64,000 nt of DNA, taken from Tipula vernalis. Its lineage: Eukaryota > Arthropoda > Insecta > Diptera > Tipulidae. A program made the translations under genes and the position numbers. The stretch is taken from assembly GCA_958295665.1 (NCBI GenBank), contig OY282559.1, positions 265,460,057-265,524,056 on the forward strand, in the 5' to 3' direction. Positions within the stretch are counted from its first letter, which is position 1. The number at the start of each line of letters is the position of its first letter. Of the stretch, positions 1 through 11,600 are shown in pieces. The notes under the pieces were generated by a model, which saw only the letters and a list, made by a program, of their open reading frames with translations, did not search any database and was not told the DNA's origin.

Positions 1-408
1 ACCAATCAGCATTTAACATTTAATCATCATCCGCTCAGTTGATAACAATACTCGTTGACTTTCCCAACTCATACAACTAATAAGCCAAGACCAGTTCACA
101 ATCGGTGTTAGTCGATGAGGAGAAACATAAAATCAATAATAATGCGGGGTAATGTAAAGCAATAATGAATCAAAATTGTTCATATAAAATACCAAAGAGA
201 TGACGCACCGATCCATTCATGATCAGCAATCCAACAGACATCATCAATGATGCGCGACACACAAGGTGCGCAACAAACGTGGGGACGTCCCACATCCGAG
301 ATGAGTCTCAAAAGCCGGGCCTAATTTAAACAGATATGAAGTAAAATGAGTGAGCAGAGTGAAACCAGAAAACTACGGCAGCAATAGCATAGGAGAAAAG
401 AAAACACC

Positions 409-798
409 TCATGCACGAATATCCTTCATATGAAAGGTACCCATTGGATTCCCATTCAAGTCCCTCAAACGATATGCAACATTACCGACTTTAGCGTCAA
501 TTATGGCCGCTTTGTATTTGGCAGCTAATTTAGCTGAGAATTTATTAACAGCATCACTTAGGGCAAAATTTCTTACAAACACCGGTTGTCCTATCTTAAA
601 ATATCTATGCTGGCTTCTGAGATTGTAATACTGCGCAGCCTTAAGATGACCGACTTTTAGGTAATGTATAATTTTATCCCTAATTATATTCAATCTGTCT
701 GGCTTAGCCATCACCTGAATTTCATTTGGGTCAGAGTCGCAAAGTAGTTTCCGAACTGCGTAGTCCGAACCGTGCAGAGACATATGCTGGCCGAACAC
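409..798 (-). pseudogene. gypsy A integrase C-terminal domain (frameshifted)
   Basis: About 129 codons with no homology to a separate gene. The text around residues 45-125 is basic and tyrosine-rich (KAAQYYN, then a FKIGQPVFVRN stretch and a strand-rich tail ending in FHMKDIRA). It fits the C-terminal DNA-binding part of a gypsy integrase, where the linker precedes an SH3-like fold. It lies in a different frame from the integrase core and overlaps its out-of-frame end, so a single indel at about 790-900 separated them. Reading across frames, the expected integrase order is kept. It is a fragment of the pol gene, not an independent protein. Confidence 0.6.
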
Positions 799-1904
799 GA
801 GGTAGTGAGGGGAATAATGCAGAGTATCATGTATGAAACATAATGATCAGACATTGGGACAAACATTTGCAAATGCAAATGTTTATCCCAATCGCCATGG
901 TCATGATCGGTAACATACGCTCTAAGGCTGGACAGTAATGTACGATTGACTCGCTCAGAGGCGTTACTCTGAGGAGAGTAGACTGGGGTTCGCACGTGAC
1001 GAATTCCGTACCTCACCAATAATTCTTTAAACAGATTTGAGGTAAACTGTTTCCCATTGTCGGACGTAACAATCTCCGGAACCGAAAACATCAGAAATAT
1101 CTCATTCTCCAGAAAAGTACATAGCAACGCAGCTGATGCCTGCCGTAGAGGTTTTATCAGGATAAATTTGGAAAAATGATCAAGAACTATACAGATGTAA
1201 GAATTTCCTCGTTTGGAACGTGGATATGACCCAAGAAAATCTATGAACAATTTTTGGAAGGGACGACAAGACATCACCGGAGCTCCCATTGCTGGTCTCG
1301 TACTGTAATTCACAGCCTTGTTCATTTTGCACTTGGAACAGGCAGCAATATATTGTTTTACTTGAACTGCCATTTGGGGCCAATAGAACTGTCGTTGCAA
1401 TCGTTCAAGTGTTTTGCCTCCTCCTAAGTGCGCTGAACTGGGAGGAACGTGAGCCTGTTTAATCAGATTTATTGTTAGTGCTTCAGGCACCACCAGTTTA
1501 AATTTAGGAATATCGGTGTCCAAATACCTCGTACCGTACGAAGGAGCGATTAGGAGTTTATCATCATGAATCTTCATATTGTGCTCACAATCGCTCAACT
1601 GTTTTACTCTATCCATTCGAGCTAAATACTCGGGATCTCGAAACGAAGGAGAATTAAGGTCGATATGCAAGACATCATCAGATGGGGATATGCTGTCGAG
1701 ATGAACCAGCTTAGATAAATCCTCTACTACTACAGAAGACAAACGATCTTTAGATCGAACATCAGAGTGATCAAGGTCCTCACCTACGGAATCGTTACCA
1801 CCAAGAGGTGTTTCTTCACTGAAGGCTCGAGATAATTCATCCGGTACTATGTTTATAGACCCCTTTCGATAGCCGATCTGAAAGTCGAAAGCTTCAAACT
1901 CCAC
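711..1904 (-). pseudogene. gypsy A integrase (zinc-binding and catalytic core)
   Basis: The protein begins with the tail of RNase H and its linker (FQIGYRKGSINIVPDELSR, typical of gypsy pol). At about residues 150-195 is the HHCC zinc-binding module, with the pair of cysteines in CSKCK. The integrase core follows with the three acidic residues in FIDFLG, TSDNGKQF and NASERVNR. The last 50 residues do not match integrase, because the true frame shifts to 409-798. The start overlaps the RNase H reading frame, so pol is broken there too. The catalytic triad itself is intact, which is unusual beside so many frame breaks. Confidence 0.85.
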
Positions 1905-3046
1905 CGGGCGAGTCTACCAGATAAGTCCTTCTGGAACATCAGCCACCGCAAACTAGCATGATCCGTATAGATAGTGAACGGATAACCCTCGATATAAGGC
2001 CTGAATTTTTTTACGCTTAGCACCGCTGCATAGCACTCCAGCTCCGTTACTGAATAATTCCGCTGAGCAGAATTTAATTTCTGAGAGATGTATTCCAAGG
2101 GATGTTTTCCTCCCTCGGAATCCATTTGAAACAGAACACTGCCCACTCCAACAGAACTGGCGTCACACTGAATAAAGAATGGCTTGCTGTAATGAGGATT
2201 AGCCAGGACCGGAGAAGACGATAAGGCGAGTTTTCGTTGATTAAAAGATTTCTCCGCGGCAACGGACCATTTGCACTTGGCAGATTTACCAGTGAGGTCA
2301 GAAAGAGGAGCAGCTAAGGAAGCGAAATTTTGGATAAACCTTCGGTACCATCCGCACATGCCCAGGAAGCTACGTATTTGCTTAGTAGTTTTAGGTGTTG
2401 GGAAGTTCATTATTGCCTGACATTTTTCTGGATTTGTACGAAGGCACCCATTTCCCACCACATAGCCGAGATAATTGACCTCCCGCAGGACAAATTTGCT
2501 TTTAGCAATATTGATGGTCAAACCAGCTTTAGTTAGCAACTGAGCCACCTGTCTTAATAGATAGAAATGTTCCTCCAACGTCGCTGAGGTGACAAGCAGA
2601 TCATCCAGGTAAACGAAAATACGATTATGCAAATTATAAGGAATTACCCGGTGCATAAGGCGACATAATGTTTGCGGGGCGTTACATAACCCGAATGGCA
2701 TGACCGTAAAGTGGTACAAGGGCCGTCCTGGTACCGTGAACGCCGTCTTATCTCTAGACTGAGGGTCCAACGGAATCTGCCAAAAGGCATCCTTAAGGTC
2801 AATGGCCGAAATAAATTGGGTTTCGTTCAAACGACCCAACAATCCAGAGATAAGAGGCAAAGGGTATGCGTCTTTGACGGTCACCTTGTTCACCTCACGG
2901 GCATCCAAACAGAGTCGTACTTTGCCATTCGCCTTCTGCACTAAGGTAACAGGCGAACACCACGAACTCTGACTCTCCTCGATCACATTCAGTGACAACA
3001 TTCGGTCCAGCTCATCGTACATCATCTTCTGGCGGACTGGAGACAC
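1853..3046 (-). pseudogene. gypsy A reverse transcriptase and RNase H
   Basis: Residues 40-220 hold the reverse transcriptase: LCLDAREVN, AIDLKDAFWQI, MPFGLCNAP and the catalytic YLDD in FVYLDDLL. RNase H follows at about 285-380 with FIQCDASSVGVG, an ELECYA block and IYTDHASL. Both modules look complete. The upstream frame continues into the protease ORF without a frame change and is separated from it only by a TGA codon at 3056-3058. The downstream end runs out of frame near 1880, where integrase continues in another frame. The Ty3/gypsy assignment is firm; I do not assign a clade. Confidence 0.9.
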
Positions 3047-3055
3047 TGCATAAAA

Positions 3056-3709
3056 TCATTGTTTAATGGGACGGGCTTCGCCAACGTCAATTATGTGTGA
3101 CAGAAGTGTCGTTTTTCCCAGCCCCAATTTAGTGCTAGATGGAAATAGCTCTATAATTTTATTTAAACTGTTACGTTTTTCAGAAGAGAGTACATGAAAT
3201 TTTGGAGAATCAGAAGTGTCGGGAAATTCTTTAGTGAAACTTAACGAAGACAATTTAGGTGTGATACCAAAGCGATTCCAGAAATCGATTCCCAGATACA
3301 AAGGTTGTTCAAGAGAAGGAAGTATGTATAACGACATGAGGTGAGATTGAGCATTAAAGTGGACCATAGCATTGATAAACCCAAACACCCGCTGTGGTTG
3401 GCCACAGGCGGTATTTATTTGTGAAGGAAAATGGTGAAATTTAAAGCCTCTATCAGACAAGAATTTTTCTGACCCTCTACCTAACACACTCACGCTAGCT
3501 CCACTATCGAGAAGGCCCCTATAAGACATATTTCCAATTTGTACCTCGGCATAAGGCCGAACATCCTCGGCTTCTGAAGGTAATAAGGAGGAAACGATAT
3601 GAGATCGCATGAAAGCACGTCTCGCCCAGTATTTTTTTGAACGCAGAAGGCGTCGATTTAAACGAGCTCTAGCTGGTATCAGGCAATTATTAACTGCCCA
3701 CAATGGCAA
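3056..3709 (-). pseudogene. gypsy A aspartic protease (retropepsin)
   Basis: The active-site motif LLDSGASVSVLG is present at about residues 66-77, followed by the flap region and LYLGIDFW, a common retropepsin C-terminal block. The ORF ends in a TGA that is in frame with the reverse transcriptase ORF downstream. In context that codon is most simply a CGA arginine mutated to TGA, because the reading frame is otherwise continuous. Its N-terminal 40 residues are basic and give no recognisable domain. It sits between the gag zinc knuckle and RT, as expected for gag-pol. Confidence 0.8.
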
Positions 3710-3892
3710 ATCTGTAGTCGATTCTAAATCTGATTGCGATGGATAATCTGTTACACTAGTCTGAGATGATGAATGACAATAAGTTGGGTTCGCTTGAGAA
3801 TTGTCAGCTGGCGCCGCAGATTCAATGGTATTAAGAGAATTTAAATTAAAAGATTAATCGGAATGTAAAACTAAAGGACTAGATGTTTGAAA

Positions 3893-4200
3893 TTATCTTT
3901 TTATATGGTTACTAGTAGTGTGTGTGTCTAAGCATTCTCCTTCCTGGAAGTTGGTAAAATTTTCTGAGGCAGCTCCGAATCCGTGTTGCGTGCTGCATCT
4001 TCGCGCATAGGCCTGGGAGAAGACATCCTCGGTGACCCTTGGTTCCCAGATCTCCATTGGCCCCTGGACAAGTTTACCGCACATCGCTGACATCTCGGTG
4101 TAACCGTACCTTTCAATTCACATCGGTAACAAAAGATACCGTTCGGTGGCACAGGACAATCCATAAACGTGTGCCCTATATCTGAGCAATTATAGCAAAT
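3893..4200 (-). pseudogene. gypsy A nucleocapsid zinc knuckles (remnant)
   Basis: Reading minus from about 4196, one CCHC knuckle is intact (C-x2-C-x4-H-x4-C, CYNCSDIGHTFMDC). A second follows about seven residues later (CYRCELKGTVTPRC), where the zinc-binding histidine position is not histidine. The end of the large gag ORF lies in another frame, so the knuckle was separated from gag by an indel near 4170. Retroelement gag proteins use such knuckles to bind RNA. The two short overlapping frames here are pieces of one region. Confidence 0.6.
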
Positions 4201-5210
4201 AACGAGATTATTGGCCTTATATCTGTCTTAATATCCCTCGCAAGTGGGTTTAAACGAACTTGGGGTTTGTTCAGATTATTTGTCATGGGGTGCAAGGCAG
4301 ACACCGCGTCATAAGTTCCTGCCTCCTGGATAATAACGCCATTTGGAGTCTCCACAGCGGAATAAGATAAACCGTCAGGTACGTACATCTCATTAATGCT
4401 GCGTCGATTAAATGCCACACTTTCGGGTGGACTACGGAATCGCTTGAAGGTATCCTCCCACGCGGTACAATTCTTGATCAAATCTTGGATGGTAGCGAAA
4501 CGTTGATCTGTTAAATGATATTGGAGTGCGGGCTTCATGTTTGACATCAATAGCTGAATGAATTCCTCATCTCGATATGGTGATCGACACTGCAGCGTTA
4601 GTCCCCAAAGGTGATGATAGAATTCCAAAAAACTTTCATTATTCTGTTGTTTCCGAGCTTCTATGGTTCTACGAATCTCAAAATCTGTTCGGCGGTCTTT
4701 AAATCTTTCTATAAAGTCATTTTTTAAAGAAGACCAAGATGCCCGAGGATTGTGTCGACGATATATCCAATACCATTGGAGAGCCACGTCTTTGAGTACC
4801 GTGCTTATCTCAAACAATAGTAGTTCGTCTGGTAAATTCATTGAAACAGCCACCGTTTCTAGTTGGAAAAAGAACAATTCCACGGTTATTCCAGAGGGAG
4901 ATCCGCTGTAGAAAATCCCGCTACGTGCTAGTTGCCTTCCTGGGATTTGCGCATGAGACGGCGCGAAACCCATATTTACCCTTTGATGGTGATGTGGTTG
5001 GTCTAATTCCTGGCGATTGATGGGGCTATTATGTGGAGGATTTGTCCGTGGATTCCAAGCAGGGTGATTACTGCTATTAGAAGGTATTGTCGACTGACAC
5101 GGCACATTTATGATATTTGTTGGAAAATTGGGTGGTATGTGGTTAGGTGTCATTGAGGATGTATGACCTGTATCCTGTAGGCGTACATGCGATACCGGCA
5201 CGGTAGACAT
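4176..5210 (-). pseudogene. gypsy A gag, capsid region
   Basis: Residues 105-265 look like a retrotransposon gag domain: an FFQLETVAVSMNLPDE start, then LQWYWIY, a FIERFKDRR segment and an LWGLTLQCRSPYRDEE stretch. The first 95 residues are rich in proline, serine and asparagine and low in complexity. The ORF ends just before the zinc-knuckle frame. The product would form the capsid shell of the retrotransposon particle. Upstream, another gag-like ORF lies in a different frame, so the original gag was probably longer. Confidence 0.75.
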
Positions 5211-5239
5211 TGATAGGGGTGGTGATGTCCCAGCAGGAG

Positions 5240-6064
5240 CTAAAACCGATGAGGAAGTATGAATGGCTGGCTTCGGAAAATAATCTTGATCTGGCTCAAC
5301 AGATTGACTTGCTCCGACAAATGCTTCAATTGGGTCATCATGTGGTTTAACAACGAATGATGGTCCTCCGGGATAATCGTGCTAGGAGATTGAACATTGG
5401 TGGTTGTATCTATTGATTCTCCAGGCGTTGTTCGTTTCCTCTCAAATTGTTGATCGATTGGTTGAACTTCCAATGATGTGGCCGATCTCATAAGATTTAT
5501 ATTTGTTCCGACAGTAGATTCGATACTCTTTGGGAGGTCCTGAGTTAAATTTGTTTGGCCTCCCAATATTTCTTCGGAAGCAAAATTAATTTCCACTTTC
5601 TCGGCTGTGTCGATGGATTTATTTAAGTCGTCAGAATTTTGCAGGAAACCGTCTAATGGATCGAATAACTTCATGCACGATCGCAACAACCGCTGGCTCG
5701 CCTCATGATACGTAGGAGAAAGAGAGACACGTTCCAAACGTCCTCGTACATGTAGCAACCGATACCAAATTTGTTGGGCCTTATTGACCTGCTCTGCTTC
5801 TGAAAGGATTGATTTTAGGGCGGAGATGTCACTCTGTAGGCTTGATAGTTTAGCACGACAACCTTCAATTTCACCATTTGGGTTTCTGCTTGCTCTTCCA
5901 TGCATTCGATGTGGGATACCAACAGTATTCGCCGTTTCCGCTTCAATTTGTTGTTGAAGAACGACTAAAACATCGTCAGCACCAGTCAATATACTTCGTA
6001 TCTCACATTCCACCTCGATCTCGTCAGGTTTTAAAGCCGAAACTAACATTTTATTATCGCACAT
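5240..6064 (-). pseudogene. gypsy A gag, N-terminal region
   Basis: A 274-codon ORF starting at an ATG at 6064 (minus). It contains alternating charged and leucine-rich segments (residues 65-120 suggest a coiled coil) and then a serine- and threonine-rich, low-complexity stretch. I recognise no domain. Position and orientation directly upstream of the gag capsid ORF make it the N-terminal part of the same gag, separated by a frame break near 5225. The 5' side (right) is untranslated and no LTR was identified. Confidence 0.5.
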
Positions 6065-6076
6065 TACGCGGTACCA

Positions 6077-8938
6077 AAGATTACTGGCAATTATAAAGTT
6101 ATAACCGAAAACTTAAACCGATTGATTGAACTGATACGAAATAGTAAACGTAAAAAGATTAACGTATTGGCTAAGGGAAAAATCCAACAGGATAAGTTTA
6201 ACAAAACTATATATTGAAATTGAATATTAACGTAGAGAAAATTTATATAAACAGGAAATATTCGTGAGACTTCCTTTTTTTTTTTTTTTTTTTTTTTAAA
6301 TAAGAATAACAAAAACGTGTATATTACCCGAATACCAAAAGAAATAAAGAAATGTGCATTGTGGTGGTAAAATTAATTTAACATAAACATTCGACGTATT
6401 AATTAAGTGTAATTTAAAAATATTCGCGGACCACATACAACATTGTAAATTGTTTGGCTGCTTCAATAGAAATTCTTGTGTTCTATTTTAATTACAAAAA
6501 TATCGTGATTAGTTCAAATGTTTTGGAAAAATTACTTTATATATTATGCGTGTTCGTCAGTTGATTAAAATTATCTTCGAAATTACGAATATTCCAGCTG
6601 TTTTATAACACATATTATCCGACAGCAAATTAAAACTTTTTCTGAAGTTTAATTTTCTTTTAGAAATTATCTAACATTGTTCTCTAAGCTTCTGAGTTTC
6701 TGAAGCATTGGAATTCCTGAATCCTTCCGATGTTTGATTCTTTTGTTAGGTGCTTGTGATCAAAAATGTTTAAATTAATTTTCAAAAAGCGTTTCTGATG
6801 TCAGTTGGAATAGTACATTCAGATTATTATCAAAATGTTGTCTAGGCAACGCCAGTTTTTGACTGTAATTCATCATAAATGTAAAAAGTATGACAAGAAT
6901 AACCTTCAGCTTGCTTAACAATATTTTTTATGTAACGAACCGAGTATATTTTGTCAAAATATCTACGATGTTCATAAGACACAAAGATGATGTAAGGGAA
7001 ATGAATCAAACACAAAATATTGTCAAAAAAAAAAAAAAAAACTTTCGCCAAGTTGATTTTTTCTTCCTTTTCTTGGGTTTTACTTTTCTTCTCTTTTGTT
7101 TCGCGAGACAATTTATCTTGCTTAAATAGAAAATATTTTTTCCGGAAATGGGAGTGGTTTACTTATAATAAATATCATGTACAGCAAAATTTGTTATATG
7201 GATTCGGTAAGAAGATTAATTACGTTCAGATTACTATTTTTTTTTTTTTTTTTTGGTCCAGGATTACCAATTCATGAATATATCTCTAGGTCATATTTTG
7301 TATAATGTAATTTACATCAGATTTAAAAAAATAAAACGTCTCCCTTCTCTTAATATCGCTGAAGTGAAGTCAAATTGATTTATTGTCGCTATGTTGAAGA
7401 TATCACACTGTATATAGTATGAAGTACTGTGCATCTAGTTTCATTCATATTTATGTATATTTAAAGTGAGAAGCTGCCATCCGCAATCAAATTCACAATG
7501 ATAATATTTTATAATAAAAAAGAAAAGCAAAATCCCATAAAGTAGAACAAAAAATTGTAAAATCCATTGAGAAAATATCTTCAAGTAAAATTAAAGCTCG
7601 CACAAGTAAGAAAACAAAAAACCGTACAGAAAAAAAATTGATGACATTTTATTTGAGATTCGATTTGCCAGCAATACAAAAACAAAATAACGAGGAAAAG
7701 AAAACATTTAAATTCGATATACAAAAAAAAAAAAAAAAAATCACAAACTGGAAAATTCAATTATTGCTTAAATGTTCCTTCTCCATTCAGTTCTCATCAT
7801 TATCATCATGATTTTTGATTGTTCTTCTCGCTCGATATAAATATAGAATGTAGTGTGAGGTGATGACGGCTGCGGTGCTGATTTATTTCTATTCAGATTT
7901 TAAGCTGTCTTAAATCACAAATGGATAATGTACCCTCTGGAGGTTTTTTTTCTTTTCTTGTTCTATGTGATATCTAACTTGTGTCACAAATCAAAACAAA
8001 AAATGGTTATTCTTTCCAAGTGTTTTTCATCTCTCGATACATTGAAATAATATTTTCTGTTATTGTTCATCAAAAGATATCAAAAAAAAATGCTGAACAG
8101 GCAAATACACATTGGTATTTTATGCGAACGTAAAAAAATTCATTTAATTTACTTCATTAATTACATCATAAACAGAAAATCAATATACGTAAATAAATTA
8201 ACGTTCAAACCAAATATTAAAACAACTAAACTAAATATATAAATTAACTAATCAAACAATAATAAATAATTTTAATTAGTTATTCACTTTGTTTTTGGTA
8301 TTGATTTTTTTTCGATTTTGTGCCTTATTTTTGTTCTACCCAAATTTAATTTACGATAAATTAAATTATCCAGCTTCATCCTGTCTATGTCACGTTTTTT
8401 GATTGTTTTGCTTCGTTTTGCGCAAAATTAAGTACAATAATTTGGTAATTTGGCGAACTGCGGATTTCTGTGGATTTACATGTTTTGGTCTCGGTTTTAA
8501 ACTCGGTCGGATGTAGTCTTGTGGGCCTTCTTTTTATTTCAATATGGGTCTGATAAATGCCTTGTGGCGTTTTATTCTTTCTCTTTAATATGAAAACGCC
8601 ACCTTAGGTTTAACAATTACCATGCCAATTTTCTTTTACACTTATATACATTCAAAAATCTCGAATAGGATTAGTGGTATCGGCCTCGGCAGAGTATCGA
8701 TTTATTCTTGCAGAGGTTTAAATTAAAGTGAAACCTGTTTACGATCTAACAAGACCAAAAACAATGTACAACATGGCTTCTGATGGTAGTATTTGGCCAC
8801 TGCAGTGTGCCATTAAACCGTTTATTAATGTAAGACGTCAAAAGAAATTTCCTGCCACAGCATCATTGCAGTAATGAACTTATTACTAGTGAATTGTAAA
8901 AGTCATGTACTTTATTCTAGTTTCTAGATTTTTTTAAA
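6077..8938. other. AT-rich stretch without recognisable gene
   Basis: About 2.9 kb with no ORF resembling a protein. It holds several long homopolymers: T run near 6273-6297, A run near 7025-7041, T run near 7236-7255 and A run near 7724-7740. Such runs can mark retroposed tails, but I find no paired target duplication. The short ORFs here are poly-lysine or poly-phenylalanine by-products of these runs. The 5' LTR of the gypsy element to the left could lie in the first few hundred bases but is not visible. Confidence 0.6.
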
Positions 8939-9431
8939 TTGATTTTTAATACTTTTTTGTATTTTAGGTTTTCACACTTCTATCGGCATATACACAATAC
9001 CTCTAACGAAAACTTGATAGATGGTTCATGTGCAAAGATTGGATTTCTTAATGCTCGCAGTCTATTTTTCCATATTGATCAAATTCGAATTTTTGTTAAT
9101 ATTAATAACACTGATCTTTTTTGCGTGGCGGAATCCTGGCTTACGTGTAAATGGCTATAATATACGGTACGACAGAACACACAAAAATGGTGGTGGGGTC
9201 TGTATATACTACAGAAAATGTTACAAATTCAAGAGAATTCATTCAGGTACATATGGTAAAACTGAAGTTATAATGGGTGAAATGAGACTTCCTTCCATGA
9301 CAATTCTAATAGTAGTTTGTTACAATCCCCCACCTGCTATAAAAACTAACCTGGATGATATCCAGAAAATACTTGTTAAACATCCTTATTGCAGCAGCAC
9401 CAACCTGGAACAAAATATTTATTCGTTTTAG
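8939..9431 (+). pseudogene. LINE A endonuclease domain, N-terminal part
   Basis: Two overlapping frames together give the start of an apurinic-type endonuclease of a jockey/CR1-like LINE: KIGFLNARSL, then LFCVAESWLT in the first frame, followed in the second by RTHKNGGGVCIYY and VVCYNPP. The frame changes near 9130-9160. The remaining two thirds of the endonuclease are missing; the BEL relic begins within about 100 bases of the last recognisable residue. The reverse transcriptase of what is probably the same LINE resumes at 14095, so the BEL/gypsy material split it, with some loss of sequence. Confidence 0.75.
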
Positions 9432-9675
9432 AAATAAGTTTAATACATAAAAATTTAAATACTTATCTAATTAGCCAACCACGTATAATTTTGTTATATT
9501 TCTTCACTGTTTACATTTTGAAATGTCAAAATATTGACACATAGGCAATTTAATTGTGCCTCGTTTATACTGGATTTTTGCTATGTTTTCCATGATATAA
9601 AATAACAAATACTGATAATACTGATAATACTACCATCTGCGCAAACATGCAGTCCACTGCCCCGGGTATTATTCA
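9432..9675 (+). repeat. Candidate BEL/Pao 5' LTR region
   Basis: Directly upstream of a good primer-binding site, so by position this should contain the 5' LTR. It has no ORF. The left edge cannot be set because no second copy is found: the 3' side of this relic ends in a different element. The interval limits are therefore approximate. Confidence 0.3.
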
Positions 9676-9693
9676 TGGTCCTTCGAGCCGGAT
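9676..9693 (+). promoter_or_regulatory. BEL/Pao primer-binding site
   Basis: TGGTCCTTCGAGCCGGAT: starts with TGG (pairs with the tRNA CCA end) and contains TTCGAGCC, which mirrors a tRNA T-arm. From memory, BEL/Pao elements of insects often carry a very similar GGTCCTTCGAGCC box after the 5' LTR. It lies about 420 bases before the gag ORF. The matching tRNA was not identified. Confidence 0.6.
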
Positions 9694-10093
9694 CCAACGC
9701 CATTTTGATGAGTCAAGCAAATTAAAATATAAGTAGTTCATATTTTAGAAATAATTATTAAGAAATAATTACCGTTAACTCGAAAGAAATATATTTTTCT
9801 AATCGTTCGATTAATCGTGAGTGTATTATGTGATAAAGTTAGTGTAGTTAGTAAAAGAAAAACTGCAAGGGATAAAGTTAAGTGTAATTGGTAGCCATAT
9901 TGAATAGTTAAATTTATATTTAGCGCGAGTCGTGTTGTATTAATATCACCTAAATATTTAGTAAATCGCTCGAATAATTGAAGATAATCGTTGTACACGT
10001 CGCTAAATTTACCATGGCTACACGCTACACCAATCGAAATATTGAATCGACAAAGGTCGAATATTAAAAGCAGTTTCACCAAAATGAGAACAT

Positions 10094-11142
10094 ATGTACA
10101 TATCAAATTTATCAGCGAATACTGCCAAATTGGATGAGATCCGCGTACGAATTAAATATATCGAGCAGTTATTCCGTGATTTCGTAGACATAGAGGAAAA
10201 GATGTTTGCCATTAATAGGGAAGATCAACCACAGCATGATACTGTTGAGGAAGGTTATTATGAATTATTGGCCGCATTGAACGAATTGGAGCGTAATTTG
10301 TCCATTACAGTGGGGTCAATTGATACTTCATTGAACGAGACAAGTGGAGTACATCGAAATATAGTACTAGAGGTGAAGCTGCCTGGGCTGCGAGTGCCGA
10401 AATTTAACGGTGATTATACGGAGTGGCAGACATTTTATCAGCTATTTACCACCACCATTCATAATGGTGTTCAAATTTACATCCCGTTCAGAAATATCAA
10501 TTTTTGGTGAATTCTCTCGGTGAGGAGCCTGCACGTTTGATACGTCATATGGACATAACGGAAACTAATTACATTTTAGCTTTAAATAAGTTAAAGGAAA
10601 GGTACGACCGCAAGCGACACGTGGTAAATAAATTTATTCAAATGTTTCTGAATCAACCCGTCATTTTCAAATCAACCGCACAAAATCTAAGAAAAATGTA
10701 TGCTGTTTCGGATGAAGTTGTGCGTGCGCTGCAAGGCTTGGGAAATGAAGCGAATGAACGAGATGTTTGGTTGCTGTATATATTAGCTACGAAGTTGGAC
10801 GATGTTACCCGTACATTATGGATGCAGCATTCTGTAGAAATTGATTTTCCGAGCTTAGAGTCGTTCTTGAAATTTATTACCAATCGGGCTGATGCACTCG
10901 AATATCAGTGTAAATCAGACGAGAAGCCCAAGAATTCAAACACAATTGTCAACGTGAAGCCGCATAAGAAAGCGCTTACAACTATGGTACCCAGCTGTCC
11001 CATATGTAACACGAGTGATCACCCGATTTATAAATGCCAGAAATTTGGAGAATTGTCAGTAGAGAAACGCCGTGAATTTATTCGAAATGAAAAAAGATGT
11101 TTCAATTGTTTTAGTCGTGGACATTCAGGATCGTGTGGGTAG
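10094..11142 (+). pseudogene. BEL/Pao gag with zinc knuckles
   Basis: Two frames, 10094-10510 and 10504-11142. The first ends in LPGLRVPKFNGDYTEWQTF, the hallmark of the BEL/Pao gag domain (DUF1759), and then runs out at a deletion or frameshift near 10490. The second resumes the same domain (LKERYDRKRHVVNKF) and ends with two knuckles, CPICNTSDHPIYKC and CFNCFSRGHSGSC. The N-terminal part is helical. The product would be the capsid-nucleocapsid precursor. Some residues between the two frames are missing compared with usual BEL gag proteins, so it is not functional. Confidence 0.85.
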
Positions 11143-11600
11143 ATGGCAGGTATGCAGAGTATTACTAGACTCGGGGGCTGAAGTTTCCTTCATCACTGAG
11201 GAATGTGTCCAGAGGCTGGGACTATCACGACGCGAAGCTAAGATAACCATACATGGGAGAGCACATTAATGTGTTGGTCAAACGAGAGGTATAACGCAGT
11301 TTGCATTAAAACAGTATTTCTCTTCAGACTTCGAGGCTAACATAAATACATACGTAACACGCAGCATAACTAGTACCAGATCACCTTCAGCGTTAGATGC
11401 GTCCGCACTGAAAATAATAGATGGAGAGAGGATAGCTGATCCAAGCCCACCAACTGTTACACAAATTGATGTATTAATCGGGATTGACCATTTTTGGTCG
11501 CTTTTGTCTAAAAGTCAATTAAGGATAAGTAACAAAATTGTAGCACAAAATAGCAAATTAGGATGGATAATGGCCGGAACTTTTAGAACTGATTAAGGGA
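11110..11600 (+). pseudogene. BEL/Pao protease (DUF1758-like) remnant
   Basis: VCRVLLDSGAEVSFITEECV at about 11150-11210 is the aspartic protease active site of BEL/Pao elements, in the frame that overlaps the end of gag. Downstream, in other frames, are the remains of the DUF1758 C-terminal half, including a DVLIGIDHFW block near 11468-11500. At least two frame breaks separate these pieces. Confidence 0.7.

Larger units (their letters stand above)
1..6076 (-). mobile_element. Ty3/gypsy retrotransposon A, degenerate, minus strand
   Basis: Read on the minus strand the order is gag (two frames), zinc knuckle, retropepsin, reverse transcriptase, RNase H, integrase, which is the Ty3/gypsy order. 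The frame is broken at several points: gag to gag near 5225, gag to knuckle near 4170, protease to RT by one stop codon, RNase H to integrase near 1880, and integrase to its C-terminal domain near 800. Bases 1-408 follow the integrase stop and hold no ORF; they are probably 3' untranslated sequence or the start of the 3' LTR. I found no sequence shared between 1-408 and the region right of 6064, so neither LTR is defined, and the left end is probably outside the window. A TGG trinucleotide just upstream of the gag start could be a primer-binding site, but this is weak. Confidence 0.85.

Noticed and set aside
7020..7277. ORFs rich in lysine and phenylalanine
   Set aside because: They arise from A and T homopolymers and show no domain.
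9738..10106. 122-codon minus-strand frame
   Set aside because: Hydrophobic text without motif, opposite to the BEL leader and gag; a shadow.
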